DNA from: Halohasta litchfieldiae
Lineage (GTDB): Archaea > Halobacteriota > Halobacteria > Halobacteriales > Haloferacaceae
DNA: 64,000 bases
Assembly (NCBI RefSeq): GCF_002788215.1
Contig: NZ_CP024845.1
Span: 2,108,001 to 2,172,000, forward strand
Direction: 5' to 3'
The notes under the pieces are model-generated. The model saw only the letters and a list, made by a program, of their open reading frames with translations. It was not told the origin of the DNA and did no database searches. Each line of letters opens with the position of its first letter. The first letter of the stretch is position 1. Positions 34,271 through 41,296 of the stretch are shown here, one piece after another. Both the position numbers and the translations under genes were made by a program.

Positions 34271-35977
34271 ATGCCAGAATACCAATCCCCTGGAGTGTAC
34301 GTAGAGGAAGTAGACACCGGGACCAAATCCGTAGAGGGAGCAAGCACGAGCACTGCTGGCTTCCTCGGCGAGACGGAGCGTGGTCCGGTTGAACCAACAC
34401 TGATTACGAGTTTCGGACAGTTCAAACGCACCTTCGGTGCGAGTCCCGCCTCGTCTGATCTCGATGCCGCCGTCGACGGCTACTTTAAAAACGGCGGCAG
34501 TCGGTGTTACGTCGGTCGCGTCACCGCTGCTGATCACGACGATATTGCAACCGCGAAACTTGCTGACGACAACGCGGAGTCAGTTCTCGAGGTGTCGGCC
34601 AACGGTCCCGGCGACTGGGCCAACAGCATGGCCGTCATCGTCTCGGACGGCCACGACGATTTCTTCGATCTCACCGTTCGCTACTGGTCGACCGATATCG
34701 AGAGTGTCGACCAGCCTGCCGCCGAGGAGCCGAGCCCAGCACCGGATATCGACCATACCTTCGAGGATCTGTCGGCTGATCCCGAATCCAGCCAGTTCTA
34801 CGAGAAACAGCTCGCTGGTTCGGTGCTCGTCGACGCAGAGTACCTCGCAGACGGTCAGCCGGTTGCGGGACTGACGTGGCTCTCGACGGCCAGTGACTCG
34901 GCGTCGGCAGCGACCGACGGCGGCCAGCAGACCGTTCAAATCCCAGAGGACCTCGATGAGAAAAACAAGGACGAACTACAGGATCTCAGCGAACCCTTCG
35001 AGAGCGTCGACAGCAGTCAGCTGAAGGCCGATCTGAAAGAAGATCTCGAAGCGATCCGCGACGGCGAGCAGGAGGTTGAGGTCGATGTCGCCTCGGATCT
35101 CTCCTCGAAACCAGATAGTGACGAAGTCTCGCTTTCCGATTACGAGGGCGTCGACCAGCCCGGGATGCGAACCGGGCTTGCCGGTCTCACACAGCACGAC
35201 GATATCTCGCTGGTCTGTGTTCCCGACGAGAACAAGATCACCGGACTGACTGACGCTGTGGTTGCCCACTGTGAGAACAAAGGCGACCGGTTTGCGATCC
35301 TGCAGGCCCCGCAGGTCGCCGGCGCAGTCTCGGATATGGAGACACCCGTCGACTCCTCGTATGCGGGCTACTACTATCCGTGGATCAAAGTGTCGGACCC
35401 CTTCACCAACCGCGAGAAGCTCGTTCCACCGGGTGGCCACGTCGCCGGGATCATCGCCCGCAGCGACGCGACTCACGGCGTCCATGCCGCGCCCGCAAAC
35501 GAGCCCGTTCGCGGTGCAGTCGAACTCCAACACGAGATTACGAAAGACGAACAGGATCTCCTGAATCCGAAGGGGATCAACTGTATTCGGAGCTTCCAGG
35601 GTCGTGGCATCCAGCTCTGGGGTGCCCGGACCTGTTCAAGCGACCCCTCGTGGAAGTACATCAACGTCCGTCGACTCTTCCTCTACGTCGAACAGTCCAT
35701 TGAGGAAGGCACCGAGTGGGCAGTCTTCGAGTCCAACGACAAGGATCTCTGGGCCCGCGTCCGCCAATCAGTCGAGAACTTCCTGACGACCGTCTGGCGT
35801 GACGGCGGCCTGCAGGGGTCGACTGCTGACGAAGCGTTTTACGTCAAATGTGGCGAGGAGACGATGACTCAGGACGACATTGATAATGGACGACTCATCG
35901 TGGAGATCGGCATTTCGCCGGTCAAACCCGCCGAGTTCGTTATCTTCAGAATCGGCCAATGGACGGCTGACGCCTAA
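34271..35977 (+). CDS. eCIS contractile sheath protein
   Basis: A 568-residue tail sheath protein that contracts to drive the inner tube. The N-terminus (PEYQSPGVYVEEVDTG, GFLGETERGP, SFGQFKRTFG) and the C-terminus (RRLFLYVEQSIEEGTEWAVFE, NDKDLWARVRQSVENFL, IGISPVKPAEFVIFRI) are the two conserved sheath blocks. In between is an acidic insert (residues 150-300, EEPSPAPDIDHTFED and DLDEKNKDELQDLSEPFE) that would form a surface domain on the particle. The ATG at 34271 gives the family N-terminus; the longer open frame upstream overlaps the previous gene. A single sheath gene contrasts with the several in Afp. Confidence 0.96.
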   Translation: MPEYQSPGVYVEEVDTGTKSVEGASTSTAGFLGETERGPVEPTLITSFGQFKRTFGASPASSDLDAAVDGYFKNGGSRCYVGRVTAADHDDIATAKLADDNAESVLEVSANGPGDWANSMAVIVSDGHDDFFDLTVRYWSTDIESVDQPAAEEPSPAPDIDHTFEDLSADPESSQFYEKQLAGSVLVDAEYLADGQPVAGLTWLSTASDSASAATDGGQQTVQIPEDLDEKNKDELQDLSEPFESVDSSQLKADLKEDLEAIRDGEQEVEVDVASDLSSKPDSDEVSLSDYEGVDQPGMRTGLAGLTQHDDISLVCVPDENKITGLTDAVVAHCENKGDRFAILQAPQVAGAVSDMETPVDSSYAGYYYPWIKVSDPFTNREKLVPPGGHVAGIIARSDATHGVHAAPANEPVRGAVELQHEITKDEQDLLNPKGINCIRSFQGRGIQLWGARTCSSDPSWKYINVRRLFLYVEQSIEEGTEWAVFESNDKDLWARVRQSVENFLTTVWRDGGLQGSTADEAFYVKCGEETMTQDDIDNGRLIVEIGISPVKPAEFVIFRIGQWTADA

Positions 35978-35982
35978 TACCA

Positions 35983-36435
35983 ATGCCAGATAGACACGGA
36001 CCACTCAGAGCAAACCGGTTTCGGATCGAACTCGATGGGATTCAGATCGGCGGCTTCCGCCGCGTCGAGATTCCGACCGAGCGAACCGAACAGGTTGAGT
36101 ATCGTGAAGGAAACGACCCGACCCACGACCGCGCTCTCGGCGGCAAGACCGTCTACGACGATCTAATCCTCGAACGCGGTTCCAAACAGGAAAACAGCGA
36201 TATGTTCGACTGGCGGCAGACCGTCGTCGACGGCAATCTCGACGAGGCCCGCAAGGAGATCGCAGTCATTCTCCAAGACGAACAGGGCGAGTCGCACCTG
36301 CGGTGGAACTTCACGAAGGCCTGGCCCAAGGAGTACCAGCCACCAGCGCTCAATTCAGGAGCTGGCGGTGGCGACAACGTTGCCACCGAGACCTACATTA
36401 TCACCTTCGACGAGATGGTGCGAAAAGACGTATGA
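35983..36435 (+). CDS. eCIS inner tube protein (gp19-like), first
   Basis: A 150-residue inner tube protein of the T4 gp19 type. The strand pattern LRANRFRIELDGIQIGGFRRVEIPTER, DPTHDRALGGKTVYDDLILERG and the C-terminal TYIITFDEMVRKDV match the family. It polymerises into hexameric rings forming the tube. Starts five bases after the sheath stop. A second, diverged tube gene lies 0.8 kb downstream. Confidence 0.94.
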   Translation: MPDRHGPLRANRFRIELDGIQIGGFRRVEIPTERTEQVEYREGNDPTHDRALGGKTVYDDLILERGSKQENSDMFDWRQTVVDGNLDEARKEIAVILQDEQGESHLRWNFTKAWPKEYQPPALNSGAGGGDNVATETYIITFDEMVRKDV

Positions 36436-36593
36436 CCGATAGTAAACCCTACAGCGACCGATATACGGTGTCGACCCACCACTTCGGTGACGAGAGCCGG
36501 GTTGACGAGCAGGGATATCTCCACACGGGCCGTGCTCAGCGACAGCCCGAGCGAGTGGTCGTCTCCTGCGGCACCACGGAGGGTCGCAGATGA
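36432..36593 (+). CDS. Small hypothetical eCIS protein
   Basis: A 53-residue ORF (MTDSKPYSDRYTVST...) nested between the tube gene and the chaperone gene. Its ATG overlaps the tube stop by four bases and its TGA overlaps the chaperone ATG by three bases (ATGA). This double coupling argues that it is real. The sequence is polar (HHFGDESRVDEQGYLHTGR) with no recognised family. Position suggests a small tube- or assembly-related part. Confidence 0.6.
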   Translation: MTDSKPYSDRYTVSTHHFGDESRVDEQGYLHTGRAQRQPERVVVSCGTTEGRR

Positions 36594-36991
36594 CCGACTC
36601 TGCGCTGCAGACTGAACACGAGTTCACCCTGCCGCAGGGGTACGTCGACGACGACGGAACCCTCCACAAGGAGGGTCGGATGCGACTAGCAACCGCTGCA
36701 GACGAGATCAAACCGCTGAAAGATCCGCGCGTCCAGTCGAACTCCTCGTATCTGACCGTCGTCCTGCTGTCGCGGGTCGTCACCGAACTCGGCGATCTAG
36801 AGACAGTCGACCCCGATGTGATCGAATCGCTGTTCGTTACTGACTTAGAGTTCCTCCAGTCGCTCTACGAGCAGATCAACACGCCCGATGACGCCCAGTC
36901 AGCCGTTCCCGGTGAGGCAAGCGGCCTAGAGCCGACCGGGATGGATGCGGTCGACGACGGTGAGGCGATGCCGGGAAACACGACCAGCTAA
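36590..36991 (+). CDS. eCIS tail-assembly chaperone (TAC_7-like), zero-frame product
   Basis: A 133-residue protein resembling phage tail-assembly chaperones of the E/gp41 type (Phage_TAC_7). The blocks are HEFTLPQGYVDDDGTLHKEG, RMRLATAADEI and VVLLSRVVTELGDLE with LEFLQSLYEQIN at the end of the folded part. In phages such proteins bind the tape measure and tube during tail assembly, and are made in two lengths by a -1 frameshift. The acidic C-terminal extension ends GNTTS just past a GGGAAAC heptamer, and the -1 frame stays open for 77 further codons. Confidence 0.75.
   Translation: MTDSALQTEHEFTLPQGYVDDDGTLHKEGRMRLATAADEIKPLKDPRVQSNSSYLTVVLLSRVVTELGDLETVDPDVIESLFVTDLEFLQSLYEQINTPDDAQSAVPGEASGLEPTGMDAVDDGEAMPGNTTS
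36973..36979 (+). promoter_or_regulatory. Predicted -1 ribosomal frameshift site GGGAAAC
   Basis: The heptamer G GGA AAC sits in the correct phase (X XXY YYZ): zero-frame codons are GGA at 36974 and AAC at 36977. It lies 10 bases before the chaperone stop codon TAA (36989-36991). It belongs to the GGGAAA class used by lambda G/GT (GGGAAAG) and by some retroviruses (GGGAAAC). No strong stem-loop is obvious downstream; a weak GTAC/GTAC pairing (36999-37020) is the best seen. Confidence 0.6.
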
Positions 36992-37212
36992 CCCCGCTGT
37001 ACGATCCCGACGAACTGTACGAAGAGGTTGCCTTCGTGGCCTACCATTTCAACTGGAGCCACGATGAGGTCCTGCGGATGCCCCACTGGGAACGACACCG
37101 GTGGTGCGATGAGATCAGCGCGATCAATGAGAAACTCAACCGAGATGCCGGTGGTAGATCAGCCGCCGACAGCGGCGGCATCGAGTTGGTCAACCCGGAG
37201 TTCGAGGGGTGA
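36979..37212 (+). CDS. -1 frame extension of the chaperone (DUF6760-like), predicted by frameshifting
   Basis: An open frame of 77 codons reading HDQLTPLYDPDELYEEVAFV and then AYHFNWSHDEVLRMPHWERH, ending at TGA 37210-37212. The block LYEEVAFVAYHFxW with a following MPHWERHRW resembles a small protein type found between the tube genes of bacterial eCIS (DUF6760-like). No ATG, GTG or TTG precedes this block; the first such codon is a GTG at 37036, inside it. Start by frameshift from the chaperone would give a 207-residue fusion; a CTG at 36997 is the alternative start. The real mechanism is inferred. Confidence 0.6.
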   Translation, partial: HDQLTPLYDPDELYEEVAFVAYHFNWSHDEVLRMPHWERHRWCDEISAINEKLNRDAGGRSAADSGGIELVNPEFEG

Positions 37213-37218
37213 TCGCTG

Positions 37219-37662
37219 ATGGGAACCGAAAACCCATATTCGCAGTATAATTTCGAACTCGAAGTCGACGGCAAGCCCGTCGCTGGCTTCTCGGAGGTGT
37301 CGGGACTGACGATGGAACTCGATACCGTCAGCTATCAAGAGGGCGGGGTCAACGACCACGTCCACCAGTTGCCCGGCCAGTTTGCGCACGCCAACCTCGT
37401 CTTGCAGCGCGGGTTGACCAAGGACACGACCTTCTGGAACTGGCTCCATGAGGTGATGAGCGGGACGATCAAGCGGCGAACGCTCGTGCTCAAACTCAAA
37501 TCCGGCTTCAAAGGTGAAAGCGCGTGGGGGTGGGAGTTCACTAATGCCTACCCGATCAAATGGAGCGGCCCGGATCTCACCGGCGGCGCAAACGGAATGG
37601 CAATCGAATCGATTGAACTCACCTATGAGCGGTTCGACACGCTCTCCGGCATGCCGGAGTAG
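37219..37662 (+). CDS. eCIS inner tube protein (gp19-like), second
   Basis: A 147-residue tube protein, paralogous to the first. Typical blocks are NPYSQYNFELEVDGKPVAGFSEVSG, DTVSYQEGG with QLPGQFAHANLVLQRGLTKD and the C-terminal ESIELTYERFDTL. One of the two tube proteins probably builds the main tube and the other a tube-end or adaptor ring, as with Afp1 and Afp5. Its ATG is six bases after the stop of the -1 frame ORF. It is the last recognisable eCIS gene. Confidence 0.94.
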   Translation: MGTENPYSQYNFELEVDGKPVAGFSEVSGLTMELDTVSYQEGGVNDHVHQLPGQFAHANLVLQRGLTKDTTFWNWLHEVMSGTIKRRTLVLKLKSGFKGESAWGWEFTNAYPIKWSGPDLTGGANGMAIESIELTYERFDTLSGMPE

Positions 37663-37806
37663 TTGTCGAACTCCCAGTTCGGCTAGTCGACGCTTCAACT
37701 GTCGTACTGCGACCGTATCTGAACGCTGACCGGCTCTAAACTGGACATACGTCGACAAGGATGGCCGAATACGAGCCTATTAGTCGATCCCGGCCAAGGT
37801 ATAGAT

Positions 37807-38643
37807 ATGAGCAGTCACGCCAATATTCTTTCAGATGATGCCCCGTTGGATCTCCGACTCTCGGAGTCGGAGCTGGATCGAACTCACGACCACCTCGTCT
37901 CGTTCATTCGTGAGACCGTCGACGCTGCTGGCGCGGAGGGTGCCACACTCGGCCTCTCGGGTGGGATCGACTCGACGACGACTGCCTATCTCGCGGTCGA
38001 CGCGCTGGGTGCCGATGGCTTGCACGGACTCGTCATGCCGAGTGAGGTCAACGACCCTGAGAACATGAGTGATGCCGAGCGCGTTGCCGAGGACCTCGGC
38101 ATCGAGTACGACGTGATCGAGATCCAGCCCATCGCCGAGCAGTTCTTCGACGCCGTCCCCGAGGCAGCCGACAGCCAGTTGGCGACCGGCAACGTCTACG
38201 TCCGGACCCGAGCCGTCCTGAATTATTTCGTCGCAAACGCTGAAAACCGGGTTGTTCTCGGGACTGGCAACCGTGCCGAAGCGATGACCGGCTACTTTAC
38301 AAAATATGGTGATCAGGCCGTCGACTGCAACCCTATTGGGGGGCTTTACAAACAGCAGGTCCGCCAGCTAGCCGCCCATATCGGCGTCCCTCACGATCTG
38401 GTGATGCAGACACCGACCGCAGGTATGTGGGAAGGTCAGACCGACGAGTCGGAGATGGGAGTCGGCTACGACCGGGTCGACGCGATCCTCGCGCTCCATA
38501 TCGACGGCCCGCTGTCGACGGCCGCCACCGTGCGTGCGCTGGATGGTGTCAGCCGCGAGGAGGTTGAGCGAATCGAAGAATTGGTTGCCGGGAGCCAACA
38601 CAAGCGGTCGATGCCGCCAGCACCCGAGCCGCTGGATCTGTAG
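37807..38643 (+). CDS. nadE: NAD+ synthetase
   Basis: A 278-residue ATP-dependent NAD+ synthase, making NAD+ from nicotinic acid adenine dinucleotide and ammonia. The PP-loop LGLSGGIDSTTTAYLA is near residue 48. Other blocks are LGTGNRAEAMTGYFTKYGDQAVDCNPIGGLYK and PTAGMWEGQTDESEMGVGY, all conserved. No glutaminase domain, so it uses ammonia. Independent of the eCIS cluster upstream, separated by about 145 bases. Confidence 0.96.
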   Translation: MSSHANILSDDAPLDLRLSESELDRTHDHLVSFIRETVDAAGAEGATLGLSGGIDSTTTAYLAVDALGADGLHGLVMPSEVNDPENMSDAERVAEDLGIEYDVIEIQPIAEQFFDAVPEAADSQLATGNVYVRTRAVLNYFVANAENRVVLGTGNRAEAMTGYFTKYGDQAVDCNPIGGLYKQQVRQLAAHIGVPHDLVMQTPTAGMWEGQTDESEMGVGYDRVDAILALHIDGPLSTAATVRALDGVSREEVERIEELVAGSQHKRSMPPAPEPLDL

Positions 38644-38688
38644 GCCGTTTCCAAAGGTCTTTGTTCGCTGCGATTCTATCAATAATAG

Positions 38689-39354
38689 ATGGATACTGCC
38701 GCGCGGGCTCGGGCCGAGACACGGGAGGTAGTGGCCGATATTGAGCCACAACACCTCCGTCAGGTGTTGTACGACCGACTCGCGGATTCGTCGATGGCTC
38801 CCGGTGTGCTCGTCTTCCTGAGTGCTCAGGCAAGTGATCCGGAGGTCGACCTCGACTCGCTGGCCGAACGGAGTGCTGGCGTCCAACTCATTTATGAAGG
38901 GCTTCGACTCACGCGGTCGATAGCCCACGCCGAGCCATGGACTGACACCGAAACGGACGAGATCGATGCGGATATCGATATACTCGCTGCTGACGTGTTC
39001 GTCTCGCGTGGCTTCTACCTCTTGGCGCAGACCGAAGCCTCCGCGGCCGCGGTCACCACCGTCCAGTCGTTCGGCCGTGATCAGACCTTGCGCGGTCGAC
39101 CGGATGCCGATGTCGACACCCTCGACCGGAATCTGGAAGCCGACATCTTCGCGCTGGCGGTCCGGGCGGGGTTGACGGCGGTCGACACCAACCCCTCGGA
39201 GGCTGTCCTCTCGTTTGCGGCCGATCTCGCCCGTGCCGACGGCGAGGAGCTGTCGGCCGCCGGGATCGTGCTCTCGGAGTTGACTGTGAGTCGACTGACT
39301 GAGTTGTCGAACGGAGTCGACGGGGCCGTACCCTCCTCGGCGAGCGAGGGGTAG
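38689..39354 (+). CDS. Haloarchaeal hypothetical protein, possible DUF7114/prenyl-synthase-like
   Basis: A 221-residue mostly helical protein. The helix bundle (LVFLSAQASDPEVDLDSL, AGVQLIYEGLRLTRSIAH, DILAADVFVSRGFYLLAQTEA) resembles the non-catalytic subunits of polyprenyl diphosphate synthases, but the DDxxD motifs are absent. I associate this pattern with a haloarchaeal DUF7114 family with low certainty. It lies between nadE and tRNA-Thr on the same strand. Function unknown. Confidence 0.55.
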   Translation: MDTAARARAETREVVADIEPQHLRQVLYDRLADSSMAPGVLVFLSAQASDPEVDLDSLAERSAGVQLIYEGLRLTRSIAHAEPWTDTETDEIDADIDILAADVFVSRGFYLLAQTEASAAAVTTVQSFGRDQTLRGRPDADVDTLDRNLEADIFALAVRAGLTAVDTNPSEAVLSFAADLARADGEELSAAGIVLSELTVSRLTELSNGVDGAVPSSASEG

Positions 39355-39421
39355 AAAATCGCCCGGCAGCGCCGTCAAATCGAAACGCGTAAAAGCATAT
39401 CCGGCCAACGATTGATTGCGT

Positions 39422-39493
39422 GCCTGGGTAGCTTAGCGGTAAAGCGCGTCCTTGGTAAGGACGAGAGCCCGGATTCAAATTCCGGCCTAGGCT
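39422..39493 (+). tRNA. tRNA-Thr (anticodon GGT)
   Basis: A complete cloverleaf with acceptor stem GCCTGGG/CCTAGGC (one G-T wobble), anticodon stem CGTCC/GGACG around the loop TTGGTAA giving GGT, T-arm GGATTCAAATTCC and discriminator T at 39493. No intron. Downstream lies a minus-strand esterase; no tRNA fragment repeat was seen there. Confidence 0.95.
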
Positions 39494-39539
39494 TCACGTC
39501 TTTCTCAGTGTCTTTCGTTCCGTACACCGGTTTCTGTCG

Positions 39540-40520
39540 TTATTCGAAGGCATCCTGCAGTGCCTCACCGGCACGTGAACGCACGTCGACTGCTGCCTCG
39601 ATTCCCTCGAACGGATCGGACAGTCGACGCATGTTCGCGAAGTCGTGGATCATATCGCTGTAGTGGAGATGCTCGACGTCGACGGCGGCGTTTTCGAGGG
39701 CCTCGCTGTAGGCGAACTGCTCGTCACGCAGCGGGTCGTAGCCACAGGTGACGATGGTTGCATCGGGCAGTTGGGATAGGATTCGCTGGGGTGTCCGAAG
39801 CGGTGAAGCCCGAAGGTTTGCGCCGTCGACGTCGCTCTGGAGGTAGTGGTTCCAAAACCAGACCATTCCGCGTGCGGTGAGGAAGTAGCCATCGCCGTTT
39901 TCCTCGTAGGATGGGGTCTCGAAGGCGTGGTTCGTTACCGGGTAGAACAGCAGTTGGTGATCGATCTCTGGTGTGCCGACCTCTTTTTCGACGGCCATCT
40001 GTGCGACGACTGTCGCAAGATTCCCACCCGCGCTCTCACCGGCGACCGCGAGACCGTTCTCTCCGGCGATATGGTCGGCAGTCCACTTGGTCGCATGGTA
40101 TGCGTCCTCGACAGCCGCGGGGAAGGGGTGTTCCGGCGCTTTGCGATAGTCGACCGAGACGACCATACACTCGCCCTCGGTGGCCAGCGAGCGGGCGACC
40201 CCGTCGTGAGTATCGAGGTTCCCGGCGACCCAGCCGCCGCCGTGGAAGTAGACCGTCGCTGGCAGCGCTGCATCCGGTTCGGGATCGTAGATCCGCACGC
40301 GGATATCTCGTGCTGGGGCGCGGATCTTTCGTTCTTCGACTGAGTCGACTGGTTCGGGGTCGACAGTCGGTGTGAAGAGGTCGCCGAGAGTTGCTCGCGC
40401 CTGTTCGGGTGACATCTGAGAGAGATCCGGCTCGCCCATCTCGCCGAGAGTGTCGAGAACGCCCTGCGCATCCGGATCAAGCGATTCGGCGCGCCGCTCG
40501 TCGGTTGGTGTCTGTGACAT
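39540..40520 (-). CDS. Alpha/beta hydrolase, esterase/lipase
   Basis: A 326-residue hydrolase of the hormone-sensitive-lipase-like group. The oxyanion motif is YFHGGGWVAG near residue 89, the nucleophile GESAGGN near 161, and the acid and histidine lie near TCGYDPLRDE and YSDMIHDFANM. No signal peptide, so cytosolic. The preferred substrates, short-chain esters, follow from the family. Transcribed against tRNA-Thr. Confidence 0.9.
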   Translation of the reverse strand: MSQTPTDERRAESLDPDAQGVLDTLGEMGEPDLSQMSPEQARATLGDLFTPTVDPEPVDSVEERKIRAPARDIRVRIYDPEPDAALPATVYFHGGGWVAGNLDTHDGVARSLATEGECMVVSVDYRKAPEHPFPAAVEDAYHATKWTADHIAGENGLAVAGESAGGNLATVVAQMAVEKEVGTPEIDHQLLFYPVTNHAFETPSYEENGDGYFLTARGMVWFWNHYLQSDVDGANLRASPLRTPQRILSQLPDATIVTCGYDPLRDEQFAYSEALENAAVDVEHLHYSDMIHDFANMRRLSDPFEGIEAAVDVRSRAGEALQDAFE

Positions 40521-40656
40521 GCTATGTAATACAGTGCCAACCTCAATAAACAGCTATTGCGACGTCAGTATCCGGTCGCACGAACAGATCGTCGACCGGT
40601 CGTCACTGTTCAGCGCATCCTTTAGGATACTGCCGCCGAAACCCGACTGTAAACAG

Positions 40657-41208
40657 ATGGGATTCCACACATTCGATCCGGCCGAGGCCGACCGCTTAGA
40701 GGACGTGAGTCGCTACCGCTTCTGTTCCCGCGAGGAACTGCTTGGGGCTCTGGGCGTCGACGAAGATCACCTACTCGATTTGGGAAGCGGCACCGGCTTC
40801 TACACCACCGATCTTGCCCCGTTTTTCGACCGCGTGTCGGCGGTCGACATCCAGCCAGCAATGCACGAACTCTACCGCGAGAAAGGCGTGCCCGACAACG
40901 TCGACTGTGTCGAGAGCTCGACTGCCGAACTTCCGTTTACCGACCAATCAGCTGATGCTGCGATCTCGACGATGACGGCTCACGAACTTCCGCTTGCGGA
41001 GACGCTGGCCGACCTTTACCGGGTGCTTCGACCGGGGAGTCCAGTCGTCGTGGTCGACTGGTCGGCCACGGGTCGCGGCAAGGCCGGACCACCAGTCGAC
41101 GAGCGGCATCCGATGGCGGCCGTGACGGAGGCACTCACGGAAGCAGGATTCAGCGTCGACCGGGCTGTCGAGCGGCCGGAGACGTATTTCGTCACGGCCT
41201 CGCGGTAG
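40657..41208 (+). CDS. Class I SAM-dependent methyltransferase
   Basis: A 183-residue methyltransferase with AdoMet-binding motif LLDLGSGTGFYTTDLAPF near residue 40 and acidic VDIQPAMHEL in motif II. TAHELPLAETLADLYRVLRPGS is the typical post-motif region. Substrate unknown; the UbiE/COQ5-like look suggests a small molecule. The ATG at 40657 starts the conserved part, although the frame is open from 40450. Divergent from the esterase. Confidence 0.85.
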   Translation: MGFHTFDPAEADRLEDVSRYRFCSREELLGALGVDEDHLLDLGSGTGFYTTDLAPFFDRVSAVDIQPAMHELYREKGVPDNVDCVESSTAELPFTDQSADAAISTMTAHELPLAETLADLYRVLRPGSPVVVVDWSATGRGKAGPPVDERHPMAAVTEALTEAGFSVDRAVERPETYFVTASR

Positions 41209-41296
41209 TACGCTTTTAATTGGTGTTAGACACCGCTTACTACAGCACTCAGTCAGTTGCCCCCAGTATTAACCACGCGGCCAGCCAACTCCGCCC

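Larger units (their letters stand above)
17427..37662 (+). other. Extracellular contractile injection system (eCIS) gene cluster
   Basis: About 20 kb of tightly packed plus-strand genes encoding a phage-tail-like contractile injection machine. In order: cap protein (Afp16 type), 1418-residue repetitive protein, LysM tube initiator (Afp7), gpD hub plus separate gpV spike (together Afp8), PAAR (Afp10), gp25 (Afp9), baseplate J-like proteins (Afp11/12), tail protein I, FFDGK protein, sheath (Afp2-4), tube (Afp1/5), small ORFs with chaperone, and second tube. No capsid, portal, terminase, integrase or lysis gene is present, which separates it from a prophage, and no TssB/TssC or TssM genes, which separates it from type VI secretion. 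Flanks are ordinary chromosomal genes. Confidence 0.93.

Noticed and set aside
36997-36999. CTG as the sole start of the -1 frame eCIS ORF
   Set aside because: CTG starts are rare, and the frame is open back across the slippery heptamer, which is a better explanation. It is kept as an alternative, not as the main call.
37028-37219. 63-codon ORF between chaperone and second tube gene in another frame
   Set aside because: It lies in the shadow of the conserved-looking -1 frame ORF and lacks family resemblance.
17427-37662. Integrated prophage
   Set aside because: Tail-type genes only. No capsid, portal, terminase, protease, integrase or lysis genes, and DUF4255, PAAR and FFDGK genes fit an injection system instead.
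17427-37662. Type VI secretion system
   Set aside because: There are no TssB/TssC, TssM/TssL or ClpV genes. The single-chain sheath, gp25-J-tail-I set and cap protein fit eCIS.
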